Below are positions 41,643 to 50,297 of a stretch of DNA of 64,000 bases, one piece after another. The DNA lies in contig NZ_LMOR01000003.1 in NCBI RefSeq assembly GCF_001424225.1, forward strand, positions 251,006 through 315,005. The letters run 5' to 3'. This stretch comes from Microbacterium sp. Leaf151 (GTDB lineage: Bacteria; Actinomycetota; Actinomycetes; Actinomycetales; Microbacteriaceae). The notes below the pieces were generated by a model that saw nothing but the letters and a program-made list of their open reading frames with translations, was not told the origin of the DNA and made no database searches. The translations under genes were made by a program, and so were the position numbers. Numbering within the stretch: position 1 is the first letter of the stretch; each line of letters starts with the position of its first letter.

Positions 41643-41700
41643 GCGGAGGGTGCTGCTGGGTGTCGGCATCCTCCCGTCCCGGTATCTCCTCCCGTCACCG
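41643..41700. repeat. Partial copy of the CTCCTCCC inverted-repeat family
   Basis: The stretch GGCATCCTCCCGTCCCGG followed by a second CTCCTCCCGTC matches the right half of the units at 44393-44790. It lies between the AraC and SulP genes. Confidence 0.5.
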
Positions 41701-41756
41701 ACGCGTCCGGTACCGGTCCTCTCGACGGGCTCCGCGACACCCGTGGGTGGCCGCGG

Positions 41757-43250
41757 TCAGTGGCCCGCGCCGAGCCCCCCGGTGAGGCGCCCGTGGAACC
41801 GCCGAGCGGCGGTGTTCATCCCCTCGAGCTCCACGGTGGTGCCGAGATGCGCGTACTTCGTCTGCACGGCATCCAGTGCCGCCACCGTCGAGGCGTCCCA
41901 CACGTGCGAGCGCGTCAGGTCGATGACCACCCGCCCCGGGTCGTGGTGGTACGCGAACTTCGTGGTGAGGTCGTTGCTCGAGGCGAAGAACAGTGCGCCC
42001 TCGACGACATAGCGGGCGGTGTCGGCCTCGACCGTGCGCGTCACGGTGGTCAGGTTCGCCACGCGCCGGGCGAACAGTACCGCCGCGGCGATCACGCCGA
42101 CACCGACCCCGATCGCGAGGTTGTGGGTCCAGACCGTGACCGCCACCGTCAGCACCATCACGACGGTCTCGCTCAGCGGCATCCGGCGCAGCGTCGACGG
42201 ACGGATGCTGTGCCAGTCGAAGGTCGCGACCGAGACGACGATCATCACGGCGACGAGCACCGCCATCGGGATGATGGCCACGATGTCACCGAACACCAGC
42301 ACGAGCACGAGCAGGAAGACGCCAGCGAGGAAGGTCGAGATGCGGGTGCGGGCGCCCGAGGCCTTGACGTTGATCATGGTCTGGCCGATCATCGCGCAGC
42401 CGCCCATCCCTCCGAAGAGACCCGACAGTACGTTGGCCGCGCCCTGACCGAGCGACTCCCGCGTCTTCGAGGAGGGGGTGTCGGTGATGTCGTCGACGAG
42501 CGCCGCGGTCATCAGCGACTCCAGCAGCCCCACGATGGCCATCGCCACCGCGAACGGGAAGATGATCGCGAGGGTGTCGAGGGTGAAGGGCACGTTCGGG
42601 ATCAGGAGCGCCGGCAGGCTCTCGGGCAGCGCGCCCTGATCGCCCACCGTCGGCACCGAGATGCCGAACACCACGGCCGCGCCCGTCAGCAGCACGATGG
42701 CGACGAGCGGCGCCGGCACCGCCTTGGTGAAGCGGGGGAGCAGATACATGATCAGGAGCCCCGCCGCGGCGATCGGGTAGACCGCCCAGGGCACGCCGAT
42801 GAGCTGCGGCACCTGGGCGGTGAAGATGAGGATCGCGAGCGCGTTGACGAAGCCGACCATGACGCTGCGGGGGATGTAGCGCATGAGCTTCGCGACGCCC
42901 AGCAGCCCCAGGACCACCTGCAGGAGGCCGCCGAGGATGACGGTGGCGAGAAGGTAGTCGACCCCGTGCTCGCGGGCGACGGGGGCGATGACCAGGGCGA
43001 TCGCCCCGGTCGCGGCCGAGATCATGGCGGGCCGTCCGCCGAGGAAGGCGATCGCGACGGCCATCACGAACGACGAGAACAGACCGAGCCGCGGGTCGAC
43101 CCCGGCGATGATCGAGAAGGCGATGGCCTCGGGGATGAGGGCGATGGCCACCACGAGGCCGGCGAGCACCTCGCGCGTCAGCAGCCGCGGCGAACGCAGG
43201 GCCTGCAGCACGGTCGGTTCGGGGCGCGGGCGCGCGAGGACGTCGGTCAT
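41757..43250 (-). CDS. SulP family anion transporter with STAS domain
   Basis: The 497-residue membrane transporter of the SLC26/SulP family has about 11-12 helices. The family signature GLVVAIALIPEAIAFSIIAG (about 31-50) is followed by GGRPAMISAATGAIALVIAP (about 71-90). GGMGGCAMIGQTMINVKASG lies near 279-298, and a short C-terminal STAS domain (YVVEGALFFASSNDLTTKFA and later DLTRSHVWDASTVAALDAV) ends the protein. The anion may be sulfate, bicarbonate or another. It is divergent from the MerR regulator, with 117 bases between starts, so MerR control is plausible. Confidence 0.92.
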   Translation of the reverse strand: MTDVLARPRPEPTVLQALRSPRLLTREVLAGLVVAIALIPEAIAFSIIAGVDPRLGLFSSFVMAVAIAFLGGRPAMISAATGAIALVIAPVAREHGVDYLLATVILGGLLQVVLGLLGVAKLMRYIPRSVMVGFVNALAILIFTAQVPQLIGVPWAVYPIAAAGLLIMYLLPRFTKAVPAPLVAIVLLTGAAVVFGISVPTVGDQGALPESLPALLIPNVPFTLDTLAIIFPFAVAMAIVGLLESLMTAALVDDITDTPSSKTRESLGQGAANVLSGLFGGMGGCAMIGQTMINVKASGARTRISTFLAGVFLLVLVLVFGDIVAIIPMAVLVAVMIVVSVATFDWHSIRPSTLRRMPLSETVVMVLTVAVTVWTHNLAIGVGVGVIAAAVLFARRVANLTTVTRTVEADTARYVVEGALFFASSNDLTTKFAYHHDPGRVVIDLTRSHVWDASTVAALDAVQTKYAHLGTTVELEGMNTAARRFHGRLTGGLGAGH

Positions 43251-43367
43251 GGGGATGCTCCGGGAGGTGGGAGGGAACCCGCGTCGGCGCGGGGAAGAAT
43301 AGGGGGGTCGCGATCGCGACCGCTACGAACTCTACCGTAACGAGAGGGTTGCGGAACGGGGGATGCC

Positions 43368-43739
43368 ATGACCGCCCACCGACCGATGCAGATCGGCGAA
43401 CTCGCCGAGCGCACCGGGCTGTCGATCCGCACGCTCCGCCACTACGACGAGATCGGTCTGCTGCGGCCCTCTGCGCGCAGCGACGGCGGATTCCGGCTCT
43501 ACACCCCCGACGACGAGTCGCGGCTGCTGCTCATTCGCCGGATGAAGCCGCTGGGGTACTCGCTCGAGCAGATGGGCGAACTGCTCGCCGTCGTCGACGG
43601 GCTCGACGCCGACCCCTCCGATGCGGTCCTCGCCGCCCGCCTGACCGACATCCGCGACGAAGCCGTCACGCGCCGCGATGATCTGCGCCGCAAGCTCGAC
43701 GCCGCCGACGAGTTCGTCGCGCAGCTGGAGGCGCGGTGA
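43368..43739 (+). CDS. MerR family transcriptional regulator
   Basis: The 123-residue regulator has a MerR winged helix at its N-terminus: IGELAERTGLSIRTLRHYDE (about 8-27), then GLLRPSARSDGGFRLYTPDD, then a dimer helix (DDLRRKLDAADEFVAQLEAR). The C-terminus is too short for an effector domain and has no Cys metal site, so it may respond to redox, drugs or nothing bound. Its stop overlaps the GNAT start by four bases (GTGA), so the two are one operon. The SulP gene is divergent. Confidence 0.9.
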   Translation: MTAHRPMQIGELAERTGLSIRTLRHYDEIGLLRPSARSDGGFRLYTPDDESRLLLIRRMKPLGYSLEQMGELLAVVDGLDADPSDAVLAARLTDIRDEAVTRRDDLRRKLDAADEFVAQLEAR

Positions 43740-44311
43740 CCGCCCACGACCTCGTGCTCGAGGGCCACGGCATCCGTCTCACCCCCGCGCATCCCGATGA
43801 CGCCGCCGAGGCGTGGGCGCTCACCGACGCCGCGATCTGGGCCGGGATGACGACGTCGTGGCCCGACTCGGCGCGGGCCTACGCCGACCGCGTCGCGCAG
43901 CAGCGCGAGACGCCGGGAATGCTCGCGTTCACGGTGCGGGATGCCGAGACCGGCGGCATCCGCGGGGCGACGACGTTCTACGACTATGCGCCGACGCAGG
44001 GGCGGGTCGAGGTCGGGACGACGTGGTACGGCCGCGCCTTCCAGGGCGGGAGGACGAACCCCGCGGCGAAGATGCTGCTGCTGGGGCAGGCCTTCGACGC
44101 GTGGGGCCTGAACCGTGTGGCGCTGCGGTGCGACGCGCGCAATGCGCGAAGCGCCCGGGCCATCGAGCGTCTCGGGGCCACGCCCGAGGGGCGGCTGCGC
44201 CACCACCGGATCGCGTCCGACGGCAGCGTCGGCGACACGCTGTACTTCTCGATTCTGCGCGAGGAGTGGCCGGCGGTTCGCGCCGGGCTCGAGGAGCGCC
44301 TGCGCGGGTGA
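43736..44311 (+). CDS. GNAT family N-acetyltransferase (RimJ/RimL type)
   Basis: The 191-residue acetyltransferase has the RimJ/RimL layout: LEGHGIRLTPAHPDDAAEAW at the start, EVGTTWYGRAFQGGRTNPAA carrying the acetyl-CoA region, and LNRVALRCDARNARSARAIE followed by RLGATPEGRLRHH. Relatives acetylate protein N-termini, diamines or antibiotics; the acceptor here is unknown. It is translationally coupled to the MerR gene. Confidence 0.9.
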   Translation: MTAHDLVLEGHGIRLTPAHPDDAAEAWALTDAAIWAGMTTSWPDSARAYADRVAQQRETPGMLAFTVRDAETGGIRGATTFYDYAPTQGRVEVGTTWYGRAFQGGRTNPAAKMLLLGQAFDAWGLNRVALRCDARNARSARAIERLGATPEGRLRHHRIASDGSVGDTLYFSILREEWPAVRAGLEERLRG

Positions 44312-44392
44312 GCCCGTGCCGCGGGCCGTGTTCCGGGCCGGACTGTGCTGGCGGGGGTACCGCGAGCCGTGCTCCACGCCGGTCCGCTCCGG

Positions 44393-44790
44393 CACGCGCA
44401 TCCGAAGGGAGGAGATCCGGCCGGGGGAGGGTGCCGCGGCGTGTGTTGTTCCTCCCTTCGCGGGTTCTCCTCCCCTCGCGGGCGAGGCCGCGGCATCCGG
44501 GTAGCTCCTCGGTGCGCCCCCGCACGCGCATCCGAAGGGAGGAGGTCCGGCGAGGGGAGGGCGCCGCGGCGTGTGTTGGTCCTCCCTTCGCGGGTTCTCC
44601 TCCCTTCGCGGGCGAGGTCGCGGCATCCGGGTCACCGGCGCGCTCCGACATGCGCCGCCGAAGGGAGGAGATCCGGCCAGGGGAGGATGCCGCGGAGTCG
44701 CTCGGTCCTCCCGTCGCGGGTTCTCCTCCCGTCCCGGGCGCGACCGTGGCATCCGGGCAGCTCCTCGGCGCGTCCCCGCACGCGCTCTGC
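44393..44790. repeat. Three tandem units of about 128 bp with internal inverted repeats
   Basis: GAAGGGAGGAG recurs at 44404, 44534 and 44660 (periods 130 and 126). Each unit has a left arm of that type and a right arm CCTCCCTTCGCGGG-like, followed by CTCCTCCC, so it can fold back on itself. The array fills the 491-base gap between the GNAT and Nudix genes. Related copies lie at 41643 and 59141-59325. Confidence 0.85.
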
Positions 44791-44802
44791 AAGACTTCTG
44801 AC

Positions 44803-45279
44803 GTGAGCGACGACACGACGGCGAGCGAGCCGAAGACCCGCAGAACGGCCCGAGTCCTCGTCTTCGACGAGGACGGGGCACTGCTGCTGATGAAGCAGCA
44901 CTGGGGCCGCCGCGTGCGTCCCGCGCGCTGGCTGACGGTCGGCGGGGGAATCGACCCCGGAGAGGATGCCGCGACCGCTGCCGTGCGCGAGCTGTACGAA
45001 GAGACGGGTCTTCGAGTGGATGCCGTGGGAGCACCGGTCGCGTTCCGCGAGATCGAGCTGCCCCCGGCGGAGGAGTACGAGCACCGCACCGCGGTGTACT
45101 TCGTGCTGCGCACCGCGCGCTTCGAGATCGCCCGGGATGCCTGGACCGCCAGTGAGCAGGACGACATCGTCGACGTGCGCTGGTTCACGCCGGCGGAGCT
45201 CGCCGCGTCGGACGACGCCTTCGATCCCGAAGACGTGCGGGGCATCGTGGCCGGCCTCGGATCGGTCGATCCCGTCTGA
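44803..45279 (+). CDS. Nudix hydrolase
   Basis: The 158-residue pyrophosphohydrolase acts on nucleoside diphosphates linked to another moiety. The Nudix box is intact: GGIDPGEDAATAAVRELYEE followed by TGL (about 48-70), matching GX5EX7REUXEEXGU. The C-terminal VDVRWFTPAELAAS is the usual end of MutT-like proteins. The substrate is unknown. GTG 44803 has no ribosome site; an in-frame extension goes through the repeat array and was not used. A tRNA gene follows 57 bases downstream. Confidence 0.9.
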   Translation: MSDDTTASEPKTRRTARVLVFDEDGALLLMKQHWGRRVRPARWLTVGGGIDPGEDAATAAVRELYEETGLRVDAVGAPVAFREIELPPAEEYEHRTAVYFVLRTARFEIARDAWTASEQDDIVDVRWFTPAELAASDDAFDPEDVRGIVAGLGSVDPV

Positions 45280-45336
45280 CGACGCGGTCCCGGCTGCGGC
45301 GGGGTAACGGTCCGTCGCCGTGTAAGCTCTCCTGTT

Positions 45337-45428
45337 GGAAGTGTGTCCGAGCGGCCTAAGGAGCATGGCTGGAATCCATGTAGGCGGGGTAACTCGCCTC
45401 GCAGGTTCAAATCCTGTCACTTCCGCCA
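45337..45428 (+). tRNA. tRNA-Ser (anticodon GGA)
   Basis: A 92-base tRNA including an encoded CCA (45426-45428). The acceptor stem GGAAGTG/CACTTCC is perfect, the anticodon stem CATGG/CCATG brackets the loop CTGGAAT with anticodon GGA at 45371-45373, a long variable arm is present as in class II tRNAs, and the T-arm contains GGTTCAAATCC. It reads UCC and UCU codons. A -10-like TAAGCT (45323-45328) lies eight bases ahead. Confidence 0.95.
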
Positions 45429-45430
45429 CC

Positions 45431-45466
45431 CGATGAGCCTCACCCCGCAGGGGGTGGGGCTCATCG
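45431..45466 (+). terminator. Terminator of the tRNA gene
   Basis: CGATGAGCCTCACCCC pairs with GGGGTGGGGCTCATCG (one wobble) around a short loop, three bases after the CCA, followed by CCTTTCCC. Confidence 0.8.
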
Positions 45467-45527
45467 CCTTTCCCTTGGCGCCCCGCCCCGGATGCCGATT
45501 ACCCTCCTCTCGGCGGGCCCAGCGCCG

Positions 45528-47828
45528 TCAGCTGCCGACGGTCTCGCGCTCCGCCTCGACCGCACCCGGGCGCACGACGAGCGAGCGCGGGAACAGGCTC
45601 GCCACCAGGCGCCGCGTCCGTGAGGCATCCGCTCGCAGACGAACGCGGATTCGGTCGATCGCGGCGACCAGGGCGGGTCCGCTCGCGGGGTCCACGGCGT
45701 CTTCGGCGTAGCTGACGCGTTCCACCGCCGAACGCAGCACACCGACGTCGTCGGCGTCGACGCCGTGATCGCTCGTCAGACGCGCGGCGAAGGCGCGGGG
45801 CGACTCGGCTCCGGAGGCCGGGATGCCGAGGTCCACCGCCTCCTCCTGCAGGGCCCGCCACGCCGAGACGGGGTCGCCCGCGCCGGCGGCCGTGAGCCGG
45901 CGACGACGCCGCAGCACCCGCACGACCGAGGGTGCGAACACCAGCAGCGCGAACGCGAGGGCGACCAGAGTCGGCGCGACCCACGTCGTGGACGACCGTT
46001 GTCCGGCGGAGACGCCGGGGCCGTCCTGCTCGCCCAGGTCGGGGCGCCCGGCCTGCGACGGCGCCGTCGAGGGCTGCGCGTCGGGGGAGGCGGCATCCTG
46101 CTCGGGGGTGTCGGTCGTCCCCGATCCGCCCGAACCCGATCCCGACGCGAAGTTCGTCGGCACGCCGAGGCTGTTGGTGGGTTCGAAGGGCACCCATCCG
46201 ATGCCCTCGAACGACACCTCGGGCCACGCGTGCAACTGGCTGGAGCTCACCGTGTACTCGGTGCCGCCCTGTTGCGCGGTGCTCGACGCGGTTCCCGGGA
46301 GGTAGCCGATGACGATGCGCGCGGGGATGCCGAGCGAGCGGGCCATCACGGCGAAGGCGGAGGCGTAGTGCACGCAATAGCCCGCGCGCACCTCGAGGAA
46401 GTCGGCGACGGCATCCACTCCCGCGCCGTCGAAGCCCGACTCGACGGGGGCGTCGAGCGAGTAGCGGAACTCGCTGCTGCGGAACCACGTCTGCAGTGCC
46501 AGCAGTTGGTCGTAGGGCGACTGCGCGCCCGCGGTGACCTCGCGCGCGGTGTCGCCGATGACGGCGGGCACGTCGTCCGGCAAGGACACCAGCGACGGAT
46601 CGAGACCGGGTCCCCCCACCGCGCTCGAGCGGATCTGCTCGAGCGTCGGCCGCGGCACGTCGGCCTGCACCTCGTAGACCTGCTCGCGGGTGGACCCCGC
46701 GCGCGTGACGACCGTGCGGTTCTGCGGCATCCCGAGCCAGTCCCCGGTGAGTCCGGTCACGGTGGAGGCGGGGTAGGGCACCGGCAGCCAGGGACTGTCG
46801 AGCTGGTCGACGGTCACCGTGGTGTCGTAGTCCTCGACGGTCACGCCCTCGGCGACGGCGACCGGGTCGAATACGGCGCCCTCGGCCTGAACGGGCACGG
46901 TGTCGGAGCTGTCGGGTTGCCACACGGCGCCGTCGAAGCGCGAGAGGGTCACCGCTCGGAGGTACGGAGCCGTGGGTGCCGTCGTGCGCACGGAGAGCAC
47001 CTCGACCTCGCGCGGTTGACGCAGGTCGTTGCCGAGCTCGAGGTTGGGGTTGATGGTCGTGCCGATGCCGCCGCTGCCCCCGGTCGCGAAGCGCAGATCC
47101 GGTTGGGGCAGGAGCGGGGTGGCGACCACCGCGACGATCACGGCGACGGCGGCGACGCCCAGAGCGGTCGCCGAGACACCCCGCACGCGCGGGGAGTCCG
47201 ATCGCGACGACGCGGTCGCCGCGCGGGCGCGCGTGTCGATGCGCAGCAGGAACAGCAGCGCCGCCGCCAGCAGCACGAATCCCGCGATGTCGATGTCGGA
47301 GGGGATGGCGATCGTGGGGATCAACGACACCGCGACCAGGCCGACACCGGCCAGCAGCGGCATCCGGGCGGTCAGCACGACGTGGTCGAGCACCACCGCG
47401 AGGCCGGCGATGGCGCCGACCAACAGGAACGACAGACCCGTCTGCGCGTCCACCGGCGCGACACCGACACGGATCTCCTCCGACGCCGCGGCCAGCAGGT
47501 CGGGCACCGACGCGAACGTCGCCGGGGTGGGGATGACCCCGAGCAGGGCGGTGGAGCGGCCGAAGATCGCCGTCAGCAGCACGATGCCCACCGCGACCTC
47601 GATGACGCTCGCGAGCACCGCCGGCAGTCGTCCGACGCGTACGAGCAGTCCCGCCCCGAGGACGGCGGCCGTGACGAACACGGCCCCCGCGACCCACGGC
47701 CCCGGGGCGATGACCGAGAACACCGGTAGCAGGGCACTCGCGATCGCGGCGAACAGTCCGATGGTCAGGAGCATCGCGTCGCGCCGCCGTCGCGGGGTGC
47801 GCAGCACCGTGACGTCAGCTGTCGACAC
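45528..47828 (-). CDS. TgpA-type transglutaminase-like membrane protein
   Basis: The 766-residue protein has an N-terminal set of about six helices (1-240), an exported transglutaminase-like domain, and a C-terminal helix plus cytoplasmic DUF4129-like tail. The catalytic Cys485 is in RAGYCVHYASAFAVMARSLG and His533 in SSSQLHAWPEVSFE. The third acidic residue is Glu in GWVPFEPT, where many transglutaminases have Asp. It is the last gene of a moxR-DUF58-tgpA operon, with its start overlapping the DUF58 stop by 14 bases. The partners suggest envelope protein maturation or stress function; the substrate is unknown. Confidence 0.9.
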   Translation of the reverse strand: MSTADVTVLRTPRRRRDAMLLTIGLFAAIASALLPVFSVIAPGPWVAGAVFVTAAVLGAGLLVRVGRLPAVLASVIEVAVGIVLLTAIFGRSTALLGVIPTPATFASVPDLLAAASEEIRVGVAPVDAQTGLSFLLVGAIAGLAVVLDHVVLTARMPLLAGVGLVAVSLIPTIAIPSDIDIAGFVLLAAALLFLLRIDTRARAATASSRSDSPRVRGVSATALGVAAVAVIVAVVATPLLPQPDLRFATGGSGGIGTTINPNLELGNDLRQPREVEVLSVRTTAPTAPYLRAVTLSRFDGAVWQPDSSDTVPVQAEGAVFDPVAVAEGVTVEDYDTTVTVDQLDSPWLPVPYPASTVTGLTGDWLGMPQNRTVVTRAGSTREQVYEVQADVPRPTLEQIRSSAVGGPGLDPSLVSLPDDVPAVIGDTAREVTAGAQSPYDQLLALQTWFRSSEFRYSLDAPVESGFDGAGVDAVADFLEVRAGYCVHYASAFAVMARSLGIPARIVIGYLPGTASSTAQQGGTEYTVSSSQLHAWPEVSFEGIGWVPFEPTNSLGVPTNFASGSGSGGSGTTDTPEQDAASPDAQPSTAPSQAGRPDLGEQDGPGVSAGQRSSTTWVAPTLVALAFALLVFAPSVVRVLRRRRRLTAAGAGDPVSAWRALQEEAVDLGIPASGAESPRAFAARLTSDHGVDADDVGVLRSAVERVSYAEDAVDPASGPALVAAIDRIRVRLRADASRTRRLVASLFPRSLVVRPGAVEAERETVGS

Positions 47829-49071
47829 GGGCGTACCCCTCTTCCATCGCGTCGTCCCACGCCGCAGCCACGTCGCCCCCGGGCCACAGGACGGCGGCCT
47901 TCCATCCTCCGGCCCGCAGGCCCTCGATCTCTGCCCGCTCGGCGACCACGAGCAGCACCGGCAGCGCCGAGTGGTGGGCCACGGCCCCCAGTGCGGTGCG
48001 GTCGTCGGGTTCGAGCGTGCCCGTGATCACCACGACGGGACCCGTCAGGGCGGCGGCGGATGCCGGCACCACGCGGCGTGCGGGATCGTCGGTACGAGCG
48101 CGCAGGGTGGCGAAACCGGCCGCTGCGGCCCGCGCTTCTCCGTCGTCGCCGCCCTCGACCGGATCGATCAGCAGACTGCCGTCGCTGTCGACGACGTCGA
48201 CGGTGTACCCCTCGTGCACGAGGCGCGCGATGACCGAGACGCAGGCCGTCACCGCCGTCTCGAAGGCCTCATCGGCGCCCGGGGCGCTCGCTGCGAGCGG
48301 GGTCCATCGCGAGAGCGCGCGGTCGAGCACCACCGTGGCCGCCGGGCTCGATTCCTGCTCCTCCTGGCGCACCATGAGGGTGTCGCGGTGAGCGGTCGCG
48401 CGCCAGTGGATGCGGCGCATCGAGTCACCCGGGGCGTACGGGCGCGCGACGAGGTTGTCAGACCCCTGCCCCAGCTGCAGCGTCGTCGTCTGCCGGCCGC
48501 CACCGGCCTCGCCCGAGGCGCGGGGAAGCGGGGCGAGGTCGACGATGGCGGGCGCGACCGTCACGGGCGTCGTGCGTCCCAGAGCGAGGCGTCGCCGCAG
48601 CAGTCCGAACGGATCGGTGGTCGTCACCTCGAGGGGCCCCAGAGCATGGATGCCACGCGTCACGCCGACCATGTCGTAGCGCACCTGCACGGAGGCGCCG
48701 GTGCCCGACAGTGCCGACCCGGTGGCCGGAGAGGTGCCCTCAGCGCGGCCCGCGAGGCCCGGGGGAAGAGCATCGGACCACCGGCCCGGGCCGCTCGGCA
48801 GGGCGCTGCGCATCCCCGCTCGCACGGTCACCGTCGCGGTGCCGCCGACCTCGGGGACGTCGGGGGAGACGACGCGGGTGACGGCGCCCCCACCGCGCGT
48901 GAGCAGGAGGGCGATCGCCGCGGCCACCAGGAGGGCTGTCAGCAGGGTCGCGAAATACAGCAGCTCCGGGATGCCGGCTCGTTCGGCGATCATGAACGCC
49001 GCGGCCGCGAGCAGCAGCGCCCCCGTCCCGCGCAGGGTGAAGGGCCACCGGCGTCGCACCACCGACCTCAC
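47815..49071 (-). CDS. DUF58 domain-containing membrane protein
   Basis: The 418-residue protein has two N-terminal helices (about 14-33 and 35-58) and a large domain containing the DUF58 signature RPYAPGDSMRRIHWRATAHR near 222-241, followed by TLMVRQEEQESSPAATVVLD. This leads into a von Willebrand-like region (VVLDRALSR and later). DUF58 proteins pair with MoxR ATPases, probably as substrates or co-chaperone targets. The start overlaps the MoxR stop by four bases (ATGA). Confidence 0.9.
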   Translation of the reverse strand: MRSVVRRRWPFTLRGTGALLLAAAAFMIAERAGIPELLYFATLLTALLVAAAIALLLTRGGGAVTRVVSPDVPEVGGTATVTVRAGMRSALPSGPGRWSDALPPGLAGRAEGTSPATGSALSGTGASVQVRYDMVGVTRGIHALGPLEVTTTDPFGLLRRRLALGRTTPVTVAPAIVDLAPLPRASGEAGGGRQTTTLQLGQGSDNLVARPYAPGDSMRRIHWRATAHRDTLMVRQEEQESSPAATVVLDRALSRWTPLAASAPGADEAFETAVTACVSVIARLVHEGYTVDVVDSDGSLLIDPVEGGDDGEARAAAAGFATLRARTDDPARRVVPASAAALTGPVVVITGTLEPDDRTALGAVAHHSALPVLLVVAERAEIEGLRAGGWKAAVLWPGGDVAAAWDDAMEEGYARVDS

Positions 49072-50114
49072 GGACGCGGCGCGAGGGGCACCCGCACGCT
49101 CGCGGCGATACGCTCGAGCGCCTCGACCACGACGGCGGCCCCGGCTCGCCCGCCCGCGGCGGACCGGTTCGGGATCAGGCGGTGCGCGAAAACCGGCGAC
49201 AGCAGCTCGGTGATGTCGTCGGGGATCACATACGAGCGGGCGTCGAGCGCGGCGCGCACCTTCGCCGCGCGCACGAGCTGCAGGGTCGCGCGCGGGCTCG
49301 CGCCGAGACGGATGTCGGGGTGGCTGCGCGTGGCCTGCGCGAGGGCGACGACGTACTCCTCGAGCGCGGGGGCGAGGTGCACGCCGCGCGCCCAGGCGAT
49401 CATCGCGGTGACCTCTCGTGCCGAGGCGACCGGGGTCAGGCCGTCGAGCGGGTTGACCGCGTCGCGCTGGCGGAGCATGAGCGCTTCGGCGGCGGCATCC
49501 GGGTACCCCATCGAGATGCGCATGAGGAACCGGTCGCGCTGCGCCTCGGGGAGGGCGTAGGTGCCCTCCATTTCGAACGGGTTCTGGGTCGCAACGACGA
49601 GGAAGGGCGAGGGGAGCACGTGCGTGCGACCGTCGACGGTCACCTGGCGCTCTTCCATCGCCTCGAGCAGCGACGACTGCGTCTTAGGGGAGGAGCGGTT
49701 GATCTCGTCTGCGATGACGATGTGGGCGAACACCGCGCCGGGCGTGAACTCGAAGTGCCGCTGCACCGGATTGAACACCGATACGCCGGTGATGTCACCC
49801 GGCAGGAGATCGGGGGTGAACTGGATGCGACGCACGTCGGCGTCGATCGTGGCCGCCAGCGCCCGGGCGAGCATCGTCTTGCCGACTCCCGGCACGTCTT
49901 CGATGAGCAGGTGTCCCTCGGCGAGGAGGGCGATGAGGGCGCTGCGCACGGCGCGCGGCTTGCCGTCGATGACCTTCCCCACCGAGGCGAGGATCTTCCC
50001 GGTCAGGCGGGCGAACTCGTCCGCGTCGAGCGGGGCGTCCAGCACCCCTCGGGCGGGGGCGGAATCGCTGCGGCGCAGCCGCGATGCCGCTTCGGGCGTG
50101 ACCGTCTCGTCCAT
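49068..50114 (-). CDS. MoxR family AAA ATPase
   Basis: The 348-residue ATPase has Walker A in EDVPGVGKTMLARALA (about 76-91), Walker B with VIADEINRSSPKTQSSLLEA, and the sensor-type ATQNPFEMEGTYALPEAQRD segment that defines MoxR proteins. It is a chaperone-like AAA+ protein thought to act on its DUF58 and TgpA partners encoded directly after it. ATG 50114 (MDETVTPEAASRLRRSD) is used; the much longer upstream extension of this frame lies antisense to the ROK genes and was rejected. Confidence 0.92.
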   Translation of the reverse strand: MDETVTPEAASRLRRSDSAPARGVLDAPLDADEFARLTGKILASVGKVIDGKPRAVRSALIALLAEGHLLIEDVPGVGKTMLARALAATIDADVRRIQFTPDLLPGDITGVSVFNPVQRHFEFTPGAVFAHIVIADEINRSSPKTQSSLLEAMEERQVTVDGRTHVLPSPFLVVATQNPFEMEGTYALPEAQRDRFLMRISMGYPDAAAEALMLRQRDAVNPLDGLTPVASAREVTAMIAWARGVHLAPALEEYVVALAQATRSHPDIRLGASPRATLQLVRAAKVRAALDARSYVIPDDITELLSPVFAHRLIPNRSAAGGRAGAAVVVEALERIAASVRVPLAPRP

Positions 50115-50297
50115 GGCATCCCTTGTCTCGCGGGGCAGAGGTGTGTCGCGGGTAGAGGCGCCCCCTTGCACCGTGACCTGATCGTAACCCGCGCCGCGGG
50201 CACCGGGGCTCGATTGCGCAGGACGTTCAGGCGTCACTCGGCGTATGCACCGGCCCCTAGGATCGGGGAGCGTTGGTCCACCCGAGGAGCCCCGCGA

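Noticed and set aside
45337..45428. tRNA gene as an integration site for a mobile element
   Set aside because: No integrase, no direct repeat of the tRNA 3' end, and ordinary genes on both sides.
47029..49560. Plus-strand open frame of 843 codons
   Set aside because: Fully antisense to the DUF58 and TgpA genes, no domain signature, skewed Ser/Arg/Thr composition.
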